From: Cliona cf. orientalis | Lineage: Eukaryota > Porifera > Demospongiae > Clionaida > Clionaidae | Direction: 5' to 3' | DNA length: 64,000 bases | Assembly: GCA_963930775.1 (NCBI GenBank) | Contig: OZ005707.1 | Span: 5,394,001 to 5,458,000 of the forward strand | Shown: one piece after another, positions 11,654 to 22,807 of the stretch | Layout: each line of letters opens with the position of its first letter | Position numbering within the stretch: the first letter of the stretch is position 1 | Notes under the pieces: generated by a model | The model's database searches: none | The model's input: the letters and a program-made list of their open reading frames with translations, nothing else | Told to the model about the DNA's origin: nothing | Made by a program: the position numbers and the translations under genes

Positions 11654-13492
11654 TTATTCTGCTTCAAAATGATAGTCAAACAGCATGTAGCCGCTATCTA
11701 CCTCCATCTCCACAAATGTCTGGGAGGTATGCGTGTTGAATATATAATAATCGGTCCACCTGGAGAGTGAGATACCACGAGGGGTGCGGTTCCAATCCCA
11801 GTCTATAACTTTGATTCTGATCAGGGACCACTCTCCAATACCAAAGTCCAGCACACGGTTCCACTGAGGACTTGCAACTCTGTTAGCAAGGTTTGTAATC
11901 CGACTTACTCTGGAATTTAAGTTGTTATTTCTGTAAGCAATCACATTCACATAGGGTGACACAAATGAACCGTCAGCTCGCCTCGGGAGATCAGCAGCAT
12001 TTCGAATGAAAACACGAAGTCTGCCATTAGCATGCCGGCACTGAGGTCCAGTGTAGCCAACTGGACAGTCACATGAGAAGCTGGATATGAGATTGTGGCA
12101 GGTGCCGTTATTTCTGCATGGATTGGGGTTGCATTCATCTCCGTCAGGCTTTAGGTTGAAGTCAAAATGTACAAAAGAATTACAGCGATAGTCGCTGCAA
12201 TGGAGGAGATCTTTGTGGAAGCCTGAGCTAAGAGAGAATGACTGGCTTCTTGTAATCTGTGTATCACCCTCTTCAGCCACACTCCACACACTGATGGTCA
12301 TGTACTGCCACGAGATTCGACCACCGAAATCTATCAGCTCATTCCATGTAACTGTTGTACCATTAGCTGTTGTGATGTTGGTAGTTTTAGTTACATTAGT
12401 ACCTTGGTCATCTACGGCAGTCACTAGGACATACATGCGATTATTTCCACCATTAGTGTTCAAATTTGTGGTATTCTTAATTAGCACTTGAAGACTACCG
12501 GATACTCCACTTCCTGGACAATTGTACATTCGATTGAGTTGAGTGATGTCACTATCGCTCAGACCATTTCTCTGACCAATTTTTGGACGTCCTTGCCAAA
12601 TGTATGCCGCTTCATTTGTGACTTCAATGGTACGTAATCCTGACCTATTTCTGAAGGCTGTGAGACTGTAGTGCATTACTGAATTATAGTCATACCCTTC
12701 TCCATGATAATCAATTTGATACGAGTTCCTTTTCTGGAAGGCAAACCTGTAGCGCTCTTTGATGTTATCACTAATAACACGGATGTATTCATCTCTGTCT
12801 GGCCTACTCTGTTCATGCCATATACCAAGAGCATGGAGAAGCTCATGTAAGATGATACCGACCGAGAAACAGCCTCTACCCAGTGTGACGGACTGTTCCC
12901 TGCCCCTTTCTAGCCGGCCAACATAAGAGGAGCAGCCACTGCCGTTAGTGAATTGAATTCGATCGCCATAGGTACGAAGCTGAAACTTCAAACATGTTTC
13001 TTGTTCGATGATTCCTATTGCATAATTGATTATTCTGCGTTGTGAGGAGCTCGCAATGGATGGATGGAAGTCATAGTAGACAATTCCATTTGGCCAACGG
13101 GTTTCTCTGTCTCTTCTGACACCACGAGTTGGCCGATCAGTCTGGAATTAAAAATAATGTAGATAGATATATATGTCATTCAGAATGCACATTATTATAT
13201 CAAATTAGTAAGGGCATCTTACTTTTGTGTTGTTTTGTTTGCCATAGTAGAGTTCTATTTCCTTAGAAGAGATGACTATATCTCCTTCAAAGAGGTCTGG
13301 ATTTTCAAGTGGTTTCAAATCTTCATTGGATTGGGCCTGGTCTGAATTCAGCAATTCCTCTTCAGAATCTGGAAAATCCAGTGGAAGCTGCTGGGAAGTG
13401 TCTGGTGTAGGAGTGGACTGCAGTGGAGTAGGCAATGCAGCTGTTAGTGTTGCAAAGGCTAGCAAAGCTTGGCAGAGAATCACGATCTTCAT
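11654..13492 (-). CDS. Secreted astacin metalloprotease B (astacin - C2-like - EGF - C2-like), 585 aa
   Basis: Two exons, 13492-13223 and 13141-11654, with a phase-0 intron at the same place as in astacin A. The signal peptide is [18 protein letters not shown] and the propeptide switch is LFEGDIVIS. The zinc motif [18 protein letters not shown] and Met-turn SVMHY are intact, so the enzyme should be active. The C2-like, EGF ([12 protein letters not shown]) and C2-like order is unchanged. Nucleotide identity to astacin A is very high over the catalytic exon, including synonymous positions, which implies recent tandem duplication or gene conversion. It lacks the 14-codon insertion of A, which fixes the ancestral state. 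Confidence 0.92.
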
Positions 13493-13792
13493 TTTCTAGT
13501 AGTATGTTTTATTCCTCAGAGGCTAGATCAGATATAGCTAGCAAGTTTTGGACTGCTGTAGCTGTGCCACTGCGTCCTTTATATACCCATGGCATGCTTA
13601 AAACGTTTTGCACTATAGCTAATCATGAATAAATATTATTATCCTTAGAAATTAGTTATCTCAACCTAGGCCTAGGTTCACAGTTTAGTAGTTACTGTAA
13701 TTTCAATACATTATTGGGATTAGATCAGTGTGCTGTAACTACCATCACTACCGATTCTAGACCCCAAGATAATTAAGTGGCTAGCTAGCTGA

Positions 13793-14069
13793 CATCATGA
13801 CAGCGCAAAGGTCATCACCTAGCCGGCTAGTTGCCATGCCAGTGGCCAGATCTAAACAGGATATTACGATCAGGCCAGGAATGCATGATTAGCCCGTGCG
13901 CATGCGCAAGGGGTAAAGTCCGGCCGGGGCCGGGGTCCAAGTGAGGGCTCAGGGGGCTGGTAGCTCCTATCCTAGTATGGTATGCATCATGACAGCACAA
14001 AGGTCATCACCTAGCCGGCTAGTTGCCATGCCAGTGGCCAGATCTAAACAGGATATTACGATCAGGCCG
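13793..14069. repeat. Duplicated about 85 bp segment (192 bp spacing)
   Basis: The segment beginning CATCATGACAGC at 13793-13877 recurs with few changes at 13985-14069, and a third diverged copy starts at about 14786. The copies flank the 661 bp inverted-repeat element, so they mark pre-existing target DNA. A GC-rich stretch with the palindrome TGCGCATGCGCA at about 13899 recurs at about 15566. Confidence 0.7.
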
Positions 14070-14074
14070 GGTGC

Positions 14075-14735
14075 TAGTCTCGTGCCCAGCCTCTTTATCG
14101 CACGCGGAAAAAGAGTCTGGTGAAACGCGTATTCAATTTTGGTTCCGCGCGGTGAGATTGGCCGCGTCCAATCAGATTGCAGAACGGTGTCACGTCATCA
14201 AGAAAAGATTGCGATGCTTCACCGTGTACTTGGCACTTTTAATAATACTTGTAGAAGATGGCTACATGTAGTTGTTGGACAGCGAAACTGACATTCAGCA
14301 AGCGATCATCGAAACTATCCCATGTTTGAATCATGCTAGTGTCTGTGAAGTTTAGGCGAAAGTGGTAAGCTACATTTTAGCCAGCAAGAATGTGTTTATC
14401 TCTCTTAGTCTACCAGGAGAAATTTTTTCCCTGTTTTTGAAAGCTTACCGCCGTCCTTTTGGGTACAAATCAGGCAACGAGACAAGCATAGCACTCGGAC
14501 TCCACTGTCCAAGGATCCCGCTGGCGCCATAGCCTACGGTGGGGACGAGGCTACGGTAGGTGCTTTTCAAACACTTTGCGCGAATAATAATATTAAACAG
14601 TGATTGCGCCATCGCTTATAATGACATTCATTGTGCCTGTGTCAGAATACGTCACGTACGTATGGAACCAAAATTGAATACGCGTTTCACCAGACTCTTT
14701 TTCCGCGTGCGATAAAGAGGCTGGGCACGAGACTA
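14075..14735. mobile_element. 661 bp element with 72 bp perfect terminal inverted repeats and 9 bp target duplication (MULE-like MITE)
   Basis: Positions 14075-14146 are the exact reverse complement of 14664-14735. The termini read TAGTCTCGTGCCCAGCC. The element is flanked by a perfect 9 bp direct repeat GCCGGGTGC at 14066-14074 and 14736-14744. Long TIRs and a 9 bp duplication are characteristic of Mutator-like elements. There is no transposase frame inside, so it is non-autonomous. The perfect TIRs and TSD imply a recent insertion. Confidence 0.88.
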
Positions 14736-14878
14736 GCCGGGTGCAGGGTGAGCATGAGGGGGCTGCACTGGTAGATTCTAGTATGCATCATGACAGCACA
14801 AAGGTCATCACCATAGCCAGTTGCCATGCCAGTGGCGCAGATCTAAACAGGATAATACTAGTGTCATGCAGGGCCTGT

Positions 14879-15524
14879 TTGGGGCGAGCCTGAGCTGAGC
14901 CTCTGAATGTCTAGCTGAGCTGCGACTAGAAAACTTTAATAAAGCCATAGCACGATAGATCTTGAAGACCACTGATACAGATCCAAGCAAACAATGACAG
15001 ACAGTCTCATATAGTGTCGTGTAGGCCTGTAGGTCTACAGCTGTACGATAGACTATTCCCCTCCATCCTACAGTGCCGACTGCCTCTGTTTTCAGAGTCA
15101 TCAGCAGTGAGCAGCACGTCTAATCTATCTTTATCGCGTTCTTTAATAGCTGGTCCCGTTGGGCTGTTGAGCTGATAACGAGCTCTGCCTCGCTTTCTCC
15201 TCTTTTGGAGCCTTCTCTTAGTACGACGCAGTACACGTACGGTACCGGTACTGAGTAGCCTCGTCCCCAGGCTCCCGTCATGTTCTCAATGTTGCACGCA
15301 CTGAGCTTGCTTGATCAATGCAAGCACGAGTGTAAATTTGCAATTCGCTAAATCAAAACGACGTATACGGCCCGTGTCCCAAGCATGAGAATGCGCAATA
15401 GAATATTTCGCGTTTATGCCCGTAGAGATCACTGGGTATATAATTTCGCGTGACGGACGTACCATACATAATAATATGCGAGCGTTCATCTCGTCTATGT
15501 GGGGCTCGCTCAGGCTCGCCCCAA
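14879..15524. mobile_element. About 646 bp inverted-repeat element, uninterrupted copy
   Basis: It begins TTGGGGCGAGCCTGAG and ends CTCAGGCTCGCCCCAA, inverted termini of about 16 bp. The interior matches both ends of the larger copy at 15839-19488. It contains the 43 bp segment (15254-15296) that is also found in the astacin A exon. No transposase is visible. Confidence 0.75.
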
Positions 15525-15676
15525 TTATGACGATCAGGCCAGGAATGCATGATTCGATTATCCCGTGCGCATGCGCAAGGGGTAAAGTCCGGCCGGGGCC
15601 GGATGAGGGGGCTGATAGATCCTAGTATGCACTTTTATTCTTAGAAAATGTTATCCGAGACTCGGGAGTTCTACAA

Positions 15677-15820
15677 CCGTCACAGATCATCCGTGAATCG
15701 AGGATATAGAGTCTACATGTAGCCACCACCTGCACCCTGGTCTCACCCACACACCCACGCACTCACTTTAATAAAATTACTCAGGGCTGTGCGGAAAACT
15801 TTGATTATATGATCTAACTA
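15677..15820. repeat. Solo partial copy of the 197 bp tandem-array unit
   Basis: About 140 bp matching the unit arrayed at 19491-20343 (the hydrophobic-looking TCACCCACACACCC block, then ACTCAGGGCTGTGCGG). It lies just left of the larger inverted-repeat element, as the array lies just right of it. The element may therefore have inserted into this satellite. Confidence 0.65.
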
Positions 15821-15991
15821 GTGACATGCAGGGCCTGTTTGGGGCGAGCCTGAGCTGAGCCTCTGAAAGTCTCTGTCAGTAGCTGTGACTCAAAAACTTT
15901 AATAAGCCATAGCACGATATATCTTGAAGACCACTGATACAGATCCAAGCAAACAATGACAGACAGTCTTATAGTGCCGTGTAGGCCTGTA

Positions 15992-18268
15992 CACTGGAAA
16001 AAATGCACACTAAATGTTAGTAGAAAAACTACCAATTTTTAGTGTTTTTGCTGCTCACTGTCACAAGCCATGGTTTGTCTAGATTTTAGTATGCCTTTTC
16101 TAAATTTTAGGAGCCATGTTCTTACTCTTAGTGGTCGATACACACAACTTTGTCCCACTAATTCTTGGATACACGGTACTTAATTATAGTAGATTGTATC
16201 TTATTATTAGTTGTCTCTGCTACAGTTTCATTAGCAGAATCCACTCTCAAAATTAGAAAAATGATCTTATTTTTAGTTATTATAAACTAGTACATAGATT
16301 ATATACACCACTTAGTCTTAGTGTCACATACTTAAGTATAGCAATTTTACCTCCAACAATTAGAAATAAACAACTCAATACTAGAATGCAAAGATAACAG
16401 ACAAAGAATAACTGTCAGTAGACTATGGTCCATAAATAACAGCAAATAAAGCACTGAAGGTCAGTATTAATAGCAAGCTGTTCAACAAGATCCAGTTTGT
16501 TCTATCCTCACCAATTATTTCTCTCCCTCTGCGAATCAAGTTCAGATGGTTTATCCCGTTCAATCGATGAAGCTGTTGAATAATCATATTGTTTGCCTTG
16601 ATAGGGAACTGGTGGAAAATAACAAGTATGTCAAAGAGTGCTATTAGCCATGACAACAAAATTATCTTACCTTTATAATTTTCGTTCCCTTATAAGTTCA
16701 CATGCAGTCAACATGAATAGCATATGATCGAATTTTGCCAAAATTCGGTGCCTTAATGAGAAATTGCAACATCAAATCTGTCAAATAAGTGCTACTAGAA
16801 ATGAAGATGAATCTACCTTATCAAGGAATCAACTGTTACTGTTGATATCTGTGCCGTGTGCAAATTAATGAAAACAATTAATTTTAAATTTGATATACAA
16901 CACGTCAGGCTTAAACACAATTGTCTAACCTTTTCTTTTGTCTTAGCCTTTTACAAAGAAAATTTCAGATGATGTGCTGCCAGCCAAGTAGTCAAAATTC
17001 TATGGTCAACTGTTTGGAGAGTAAAATACCACTGACGGAGGGGATTCCTAGTTATCAGAGTATCTAAACTTACCAGGACCAGAAATAGCAGGTGTACACT
17101 CTAGCTTCACTGCATAAAGCCCAACAGGAGGAAGGATCCACTATTACCTGAGGCATCACAACCCATAGGTTAAACTCCACGGGTTCAAACCCAAGATAAA
17201 CTCACTTTTGGCGCGTGCACATCAAATTGCACTTCTAGATTCACATCCATGATCACCAAAAGCCTTCCTTTTCTGAAGTAAAAGCCTACTAGCCCGAGCT
17301 GGAGTCCATTAGCAGCCGTGGCAGCAGCAGCCAACACGAGCGCACCCAGCAGCCACTTCAGTCTCCTCGTGCATGCTTCTTAAATTTTGAATTTCTGTCA
17401 CATGTATATCACGTGTATGCAGACCGCCGTTTTGGCCCCGCCCACTAGATTAGTGCAAGATACTAGGATTTAGTGTCTAGCTCTAATAATAGTATACTTG
17501 CACTACACTTTAGTATGCATGCACTGGAGTCTGTAGTGGGAGTGGTACTTGATAATAGTTCGTGATATCATGTACTCTAGCTCTTAGTGCAGTGGAACTA
17601 CATTTCAGTGCAAGTTAACTCTTAATACTAGTACATAGCACAGCATACACTTCTAAATTTTAGTACCTAGAATACTTTAGTAAACATGTACTGCAATATA
17701 GCACACATACACTACTGTCTAGTAGGAACAGTACTTACTTTAAGTATGCTGTAACTAGTGAAATCAAACATCAATATACACGCACTATTCATAAGTATAC
17801 ATGTACTATAATCTAGTAGGAAAGGTGCTTAAATTTAAAGCATATGGAAGTGAACACTAAAGCATAGTGCCTGCAGTCTAGGTACAGAATAGTATTAAGT
17901 TAAGATACTAAACATTAGTGTGAAGCTCTAATTTAGAGGCTTATAAGCTACTATTTAGATTTTAGATTCCTACTAGTTTTTAGAAGAATGTCCTACTTTT
18001 AGACTCTAGCTACTAATTTTAGTATTACACACTTCTAATAAGCATGTACACTTCTAAAGAATAGTCCAAGTCGCTTTAATTTAGATTTATACAGTCTTAA
18101 AAAAGTACGCTTGTCCTTAAAAAAGTATGCATGTCTTAATACTAGTGTGGCATAATCTATGTCCAGGTCGTATTGCACTTGAGTTAAGTGCATGCTCAAA
18201 ATTTCTAGAAGATACTTGTCTATTTTTAGTGCGATTAGCATGTTTTTAGTGCTGCATTTTTTCCAGTG
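15992..18268. mobile_element. Nested 2.28 kb element with CACTGGAAAAAA termini and TA target duplication
   Basis: It starts CACTGGAAAAAATGCA and ends with the inverted TGCATTTTTTCCAGTG. TA flanks both sides, and the uninterrupted homologous site near 15025 has a single TA at that point. The interior is AT-rich and full of degenerate TTTTAGT/ACTAAAA words, and contains gene-like minus-strand segments. No transposase was recognised. A TA duplication suits Tc1/mariner-type or related elements. Confidence 0.65.
16516..17378 (-). other. Possible spliced gene fragment of unknown family inside the nested element
   Basis: Three minus-strand segments look like exons. Up to 17206 an open frame encodes a basic then hydrophobic, signal-like run (RRLKWLLGALVLAAAA) and ends at a good donor GTGAGT. 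17140-17074 encodes VGLYAVKLECTPAISGP before donor GTAAGT. About 16605-16516 encodes a basic helix (LIRRGREIIG) between a CAG acceptor and a GTGAGG donor. No in-frame start codon is found for the first segment, and I recognise no family. It could be a captured host-gene fragment, a small resident gene, or chance. Confidence 0.25.
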
Positions 18269-18360
18269 TAGATCTAGCTGCATGATAGTCCCCTCCATCC
18301 TTCAGTGCCCGACAGTCAATACGTACAACGTTTTACTATTGCCTCTGTTATCAGAGTCAT

Positions 18361-18638
18361 CAGTGAGCCTCAGCAGCACGTCTAGTCTATCTTTATCGTG
18401 TTCTTAGCTGGTCCTTGCGCTATTGAGCTGATGACAGGCTCTATCTCGCTCAGAGTCTCCTCCTTTGGAGCCTTCTGCTTACTTCTGTACCGCGCGGTAC
18501 AGTGAGCCTCAGCAGCACGTCTAGTCTATCTTTATCGTGTTTTTAGCTGGTCCTCGCGCTATTGAGCTGATGACAGGCTCTATCTCGCTCAGAGTCTCCT
18601 CCTTTGGAGCCTTCTGCTTGCTTCTGTGTACGGCGCGG
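18361..18638. repeat. Tandem duplication, unit about 139 bp
   Basis: The block starting CAGTGAGCCTCAGCAGCACG at 18361 is repeated from 18500 with few differences. A diverged single copy lies near 15106 in the uninterrupted element, so the duplication happened within this copy. Confidence 0.75.
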
Positions 18639-18821
18639 TACGGTAGCTTGCTTGTTCCAATACAAGCTCGAGTGTAAATTTGCAATTCGCTAAATTAGAA
18701 CGGCGTATATACGGCCCGTGTCCCAGGCACGAGAATGCGCAATAGAATATTTCGCGTTTATGTCCGTAGAGCATCACTGGGTATATAATTTCGCGTGACC
18801 GACGTACCATAATAATAATAT

Positions 18822-19426
18822 ATACATATGAAGAAGTTTAGGCTGAAAAAGGAACTTTTCACACTCGTGCAGGGTGTGAGATATTTCAAAGTGTACTGCG
18901 ATTAACACTTCCTTGCACTATTGCTGATATTGGCTTAACATAGTAGAATGCACACACATGATATGCACAATGTCATAAACCAAAAATGACGCAGGTTAAC
19001 TTCAATCTTTTCATAAGCTTCACATGTCAACTAGTTGGAAATGAAGCCAGTTTTCTAACTGTGGGTAGAAAAAAAGTAATACTGGGCTTCCTGTAGTTGC
19101 TACAACTCATTTTAGGAATGAGCCCCAACTCTCTATGGGGATTTCGCACAGGGCCAGGCATGAGTATTGAAACTTCAGGGCAATTTTGACACAAGAAGAC
19201 TATCAGTAATAATAAAAATGTGGTTATCTATGAGTTGCAAAAGGATTAAATTTTACTTTTCTGATTGGAAAAAGATGCTACAACAAAGAGATAACAAATA
19301 AAAAGGAAAAATAACCAAATTTCTGGTGATTTTTGTCTACTTTTACCATTACACTATGTGTGACTAGGTGAAGACTTTCACTGTATTGTATGAATAGCAA
19401 AGTTCCTCTCACTTCTTCATATGTAT
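18822..19426. mobile_element. Nested about 605 bp inverted-repeat element (MITE)
   Basis: The inverted termini are ATACATATGAAGAAGT (18822-18837) and ACTTCTTCATATGTAT (19411-19426). It interrupts sequence that is continuous in the 14879-15524 copy. The interior is AT-rich and non-coding. Confidence 0.6.
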
Positions 19427-19490
19427 ATATATATACAATTCGCGCACAGCTGTACCGTTTATGTGGGGCTCGCTCAGGCTCGCCCCAATA

Positions 19491-20343
19491 ATGACTCGGA
19501 ATAGCAACGGATCCCTTTCCCTTCCCAGAATACCCTGAAACTAGCTAAATTCACCGTCACAGATCATCCGGATATAGAGTCTACATGTAGCCACCACCTG
19601 CACCCTGGTCTCACCCACACACCCACACACTCACTTTAATAAAATTACTCAGGGCTGTGCGGAAAACTTTGATTATATGATCTAATAATGACTCGGAATA
19701 GCAACGGATCCCTTTCCCTTCCCAGAATACCCTGAAACTAGCTAAATTCACCGTCACAGATCATCCGGATATAGAGTCTACATGTAGCCACCACCTGCAC
19801 CCTGGTCTCACCCACACACCCACGCACTCACTTTAATAAAATTACTCAGGGCTGTGCGGAAAACTTTGATTATATGATCTAATAATGACTCGGAATAGCA
19901 ACGGATCCCTTTCCCTTCCCAGAATACCCTCAGTGAAACTAGCTAAATTCACCGTCACAGATCATCCGGATATAGAGTCTACATGTAGCCACCACCTGCA
20001 CCCTGGTCTCACCCACACACCCACGCACTCACTTTAATAAAATTACTCAGGGCTGTGCGGAAAACTTTGATTATATGATCTAATAATGACTCGGAATAGC
20101 AACGGATCCCTTTCCCTTCCCAGAATACCCTGAAACTAGCTAAATTCACCGTCACAGATCATCCGGATATAGAGTCTACATGTAGCCACCACCTGCACCC
20201 TGGTCTCACCCACACACCCACGCACTCACTTTAATAAAATTACTCAGGGCTGTGCGGAAACTTTGATTATATGATCTAATAATGACTCGGAATAGCAACG
20301 GATCCCTTTCCCTTCCCAGAATACCCTGAAACTAGCTAAATTC
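19491..20343. repeat. Tandem array, about 4.3 copies of a 197 bp unit
   Basis: Units begin ATGACTCGGAATAGC at 19491, 19688, 19885, 20086 and 20282. They are almost identical: one copy carries a 4 bp insertion and one a 1 bp deletion. The last copy is cut off at 20343. Near-identity indicates recent unequal exchange or amplification. Confidence 0.92.
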
Positions 20344-20616
20344 ATGCTAGCTAGCTAATCTACACACTAACTTTCCCTAGACTGGCGCCAGATAGCCGGG
20401 TCCATCGAGCTCCCACGCAGCGTTTGATTCAGGAAACACTGCTAGTTTTAAAACGTTGCAGATCTGATGGAGCTGGGACTGGCCCCATGATAGGACTATC
20501 GTCATAATAATATTATTAAGCGCAGCAGATCCGATGAATATAAAAGCAACCCAGCAAAATCACATACAAGAAAACTGTGACAAGAATAATAGCTAATATT
20601 ATAGCTATTAAACGCC

Positions 20617-22477
20617 ATGCTGAAAATGAATGATGTTCAATTCCACTGTACCCTTTGCCAAGCATTGCTCCTACTTACTGTAACACTAATCAACGCACGG
20701 CCGTGGCCCACTTCTCTTCAACCCAATCCTGTACACATGCCGGCGGACAATTCTCAGCTGCCTCTTCCAGGGAATCTAAATGGTGGAGTGGAATTTCCAG
20801 ATCCAGACCAGAAACCTCTTGAAAATCCAAATCTCTTTGAAGGAGATCTGCTTATCTCTTCTGAAGAGATAGAACTCTACTATGGCAAACAAAGTGACAT
20901 TGTGACACATGTACTAATCAGTCTAAACCAATAATAATTATTAGCTATTAAATGAATCAATTATTATTATATTGTTTTTTCACTAGAATCGGCCAACTCG
21001 AGGAATTTTACAAGATAGGGACTACCGCTGGCTAAATGGAATCATCTACTACGATTTTGATTCATCCATTGAGACTTCCTCGCATAGAATCATCAAGTAT
21101 GCAATGGGCGTAATTGAAAAAGAAACATGTTTAAAATTCCAATTTCGTACGTTTGGTGATCGAATTACATTTATCAACGGTAGCGGTTGTTATTCTTATA
21201 TTGGCAGACAAGGAAGGGGAAATCAGACAATTTCATTAGGTGTAGGTTGTTATTCAGTGGGAACAATATTACATGAAATTCTTCACGCTCTTGGTATGCA
21301 CCATGAACAGAATCGCCCAGACAGAGATGATTATGTCGGTATCAAAGTTCAAAATGTCAAGGAGGGCTTTGAACACAATTTCTGGAAAAGAAAGCCAGTT
21401 GAGATTGATTACCATGGAGAAGGGTATGACTATAATTCAATAATGCATTATGGTCTCTCAGATTTCAGTAAAAGTTCAGGACTACGTACCATTGAAGTAA
21501 TAAACAATGCTGAGTATATCTGGCAGGGTCAACCAGACATTGGACACGTACAGAAAAAGGCTCTGAGCAAAAGTGATATCACTCAACTCAATCGAATGTA
21601 CAATTGTCCAGGAAGCGGAGTACCCGGTAAACTTCAAGTGCTGATTAAGAATGCCACAAATTTGATTGCAGGTGAAACATTGAATGAAACTTTTGGTGTA
21701 TATGTCCGAGTGACTGCTATTGATGAACAAGAATTAAATGTGACTAAAACAACAGTAACTGTTACAGTTACTCAAAATATAACTTTCAATAATACTATAA
21801 CTTGGAATGAGTTGTTGGATTTTGGTGGTAGTAGCTCATGGCAGTACATGACAGTCAGTGTCTGGAGAGTCAGTATGAAAGGTGATTATGAAATTACAAA
21901 GAGCCAGGCATTCTCTCTTTCTTCAGGTGCTCATAAAAATCTTCACCACTGCGGTGATTCAAGCTGTAATGCACTAGTGCAATTTGATTACAAGTTAAAG
22001 CTTGATAGAGAAGAATGCAGCCCTAATCCATGCAAAAATAACGGCACCTGCCACGATCTCATATCTAACTACGTCTGTGACTGCACACCTGGATACAGTG
22101 GCCCTCAGTGCCAGCATGTTACAGGAAGACTTCGTGTTTTCATACGAAATGCCGTTGATCTCCCGAGGCGAGTGGACAATCAACTTCCATCACCTTATGT
22201 ATATGTGATTGCCTATAGGCTTGATGATTCGTATCAATATCGGTATACTTATACTGCCAGAAGAATTCAAAATCCTCAGTGGAACTATGAGATGGATCTC
22301 GGTGTTGGCGAGTGGTTTAGGATTTACGCCATAGTCTATGATTGGGATGGGAGTCAGGGTACTCCAATCTCCAAGTGGGCTTCCTACTTTCTCAACTCGC
22401 ACACCTCCCAGGCGTTTGTGAAAATGGAGGCAGACAGTGGCTACGTGCTGTTTGACTACCACTTTGAAATAGAGTAA
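20617..22477 (+). CDS. Secreted astacin metalloprotease C (astacin - C2-like - EGF - C2-like), 594 aa
   Basis: Two exons, 20617-20910 and 20987-22477, with a phase-0 intron at the same position as in astacins A and B. A hydrophobic signal segment follows a short N terminus; MLKM at 20617 or the Met three residues later could be the start. The propeptide has LFEGDLLIS. The catalytic motif is HEILHALGMHHEQ, RPDRD, with Met-turn SIMHY. The C2-like, EGF (CDCTPGYSGPQC) and C2-like domains follow. The first C2-like domain has no TE-derived insertion. It is clearly more diverged than A and B are from each other and lies in inverted orientation beyond the repeat nest, so it is the older duplicate. 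Confidence 0.92.
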
Positions 22478-22807
22478 GCTGTAAGCTATGATCAGTGACA
22501 CAACACTTTAAATACATAACAATAAATTAAATTTTTTAAATACTGTTTGAATGATTAATTATATGTTTTAAAGTATCTTCCAATTATGTTATTTCTTTTT
22601 TTGTGTTTGTGTCACAAAAATAATAAGATTTGCTGAAGACAATGATTCCTCAACCTATAGCGCTGTGCGCAGGCGCGGTATTTTTTTATATATGATATAT
22701 TTATGCATAAATACAAAGGATACAATGAATAGTGCAAAAAAAAGCACTAGTACTTAAGCATGTACCCATGATAACTTAGTGTGATTATAATAATAAATTA
22801 ATAGCTA
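22478..22807. other. Intergenic, AT-rich
   Basis: The 3' flank of astacin C, up to the end of the minus-strand LINE. Poly-T and poly-A rich, with no gene seen. Confidence 0.4.

Larger units (their letters stand above)
15839..19488. mobile_element. Composite copy of the same inverted-repeat family, interrupted by two nested insertions
   Basis: It has the same termini as 14879-15524, TTGGGGCGAGCCTGAG and the inverted CTCAGGCTCGCCCCAA. Flanking internal sequence is collinear with the uninterrupted copy, but two foreign blocks (15992-18268 and 18822-19426) and a tandem duplication of about 139 bp (18361-18638) enlarge it. Subtracting these leaves roughly 630 bp, close to the empty copy. Confidence 0.7.

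Noticed and set aside
13941..14271. Overlapping short plus-strand frames in the repeat nest
   Set aside because: They cross the boundary of the 661 bp element and read through its inverted repeat, so they are chance frames.
17140..17210. tRNA-like GGTTCAAACCC word
   Set aside because: No acceptor stem, D arm or anticodon arm can be paired around it.
19491..20343. CRISPR-like array
   Set aside because: The repeat is a contiguous 197 bp tandem unit without unique spacers, in animal DNA.
22002..22208. Alternative-frame open readings inside the astacin EGF regions on both strands
   Set aside because: They recur at equivalent positions in all three astacins simply because the true coding frame is conserved.
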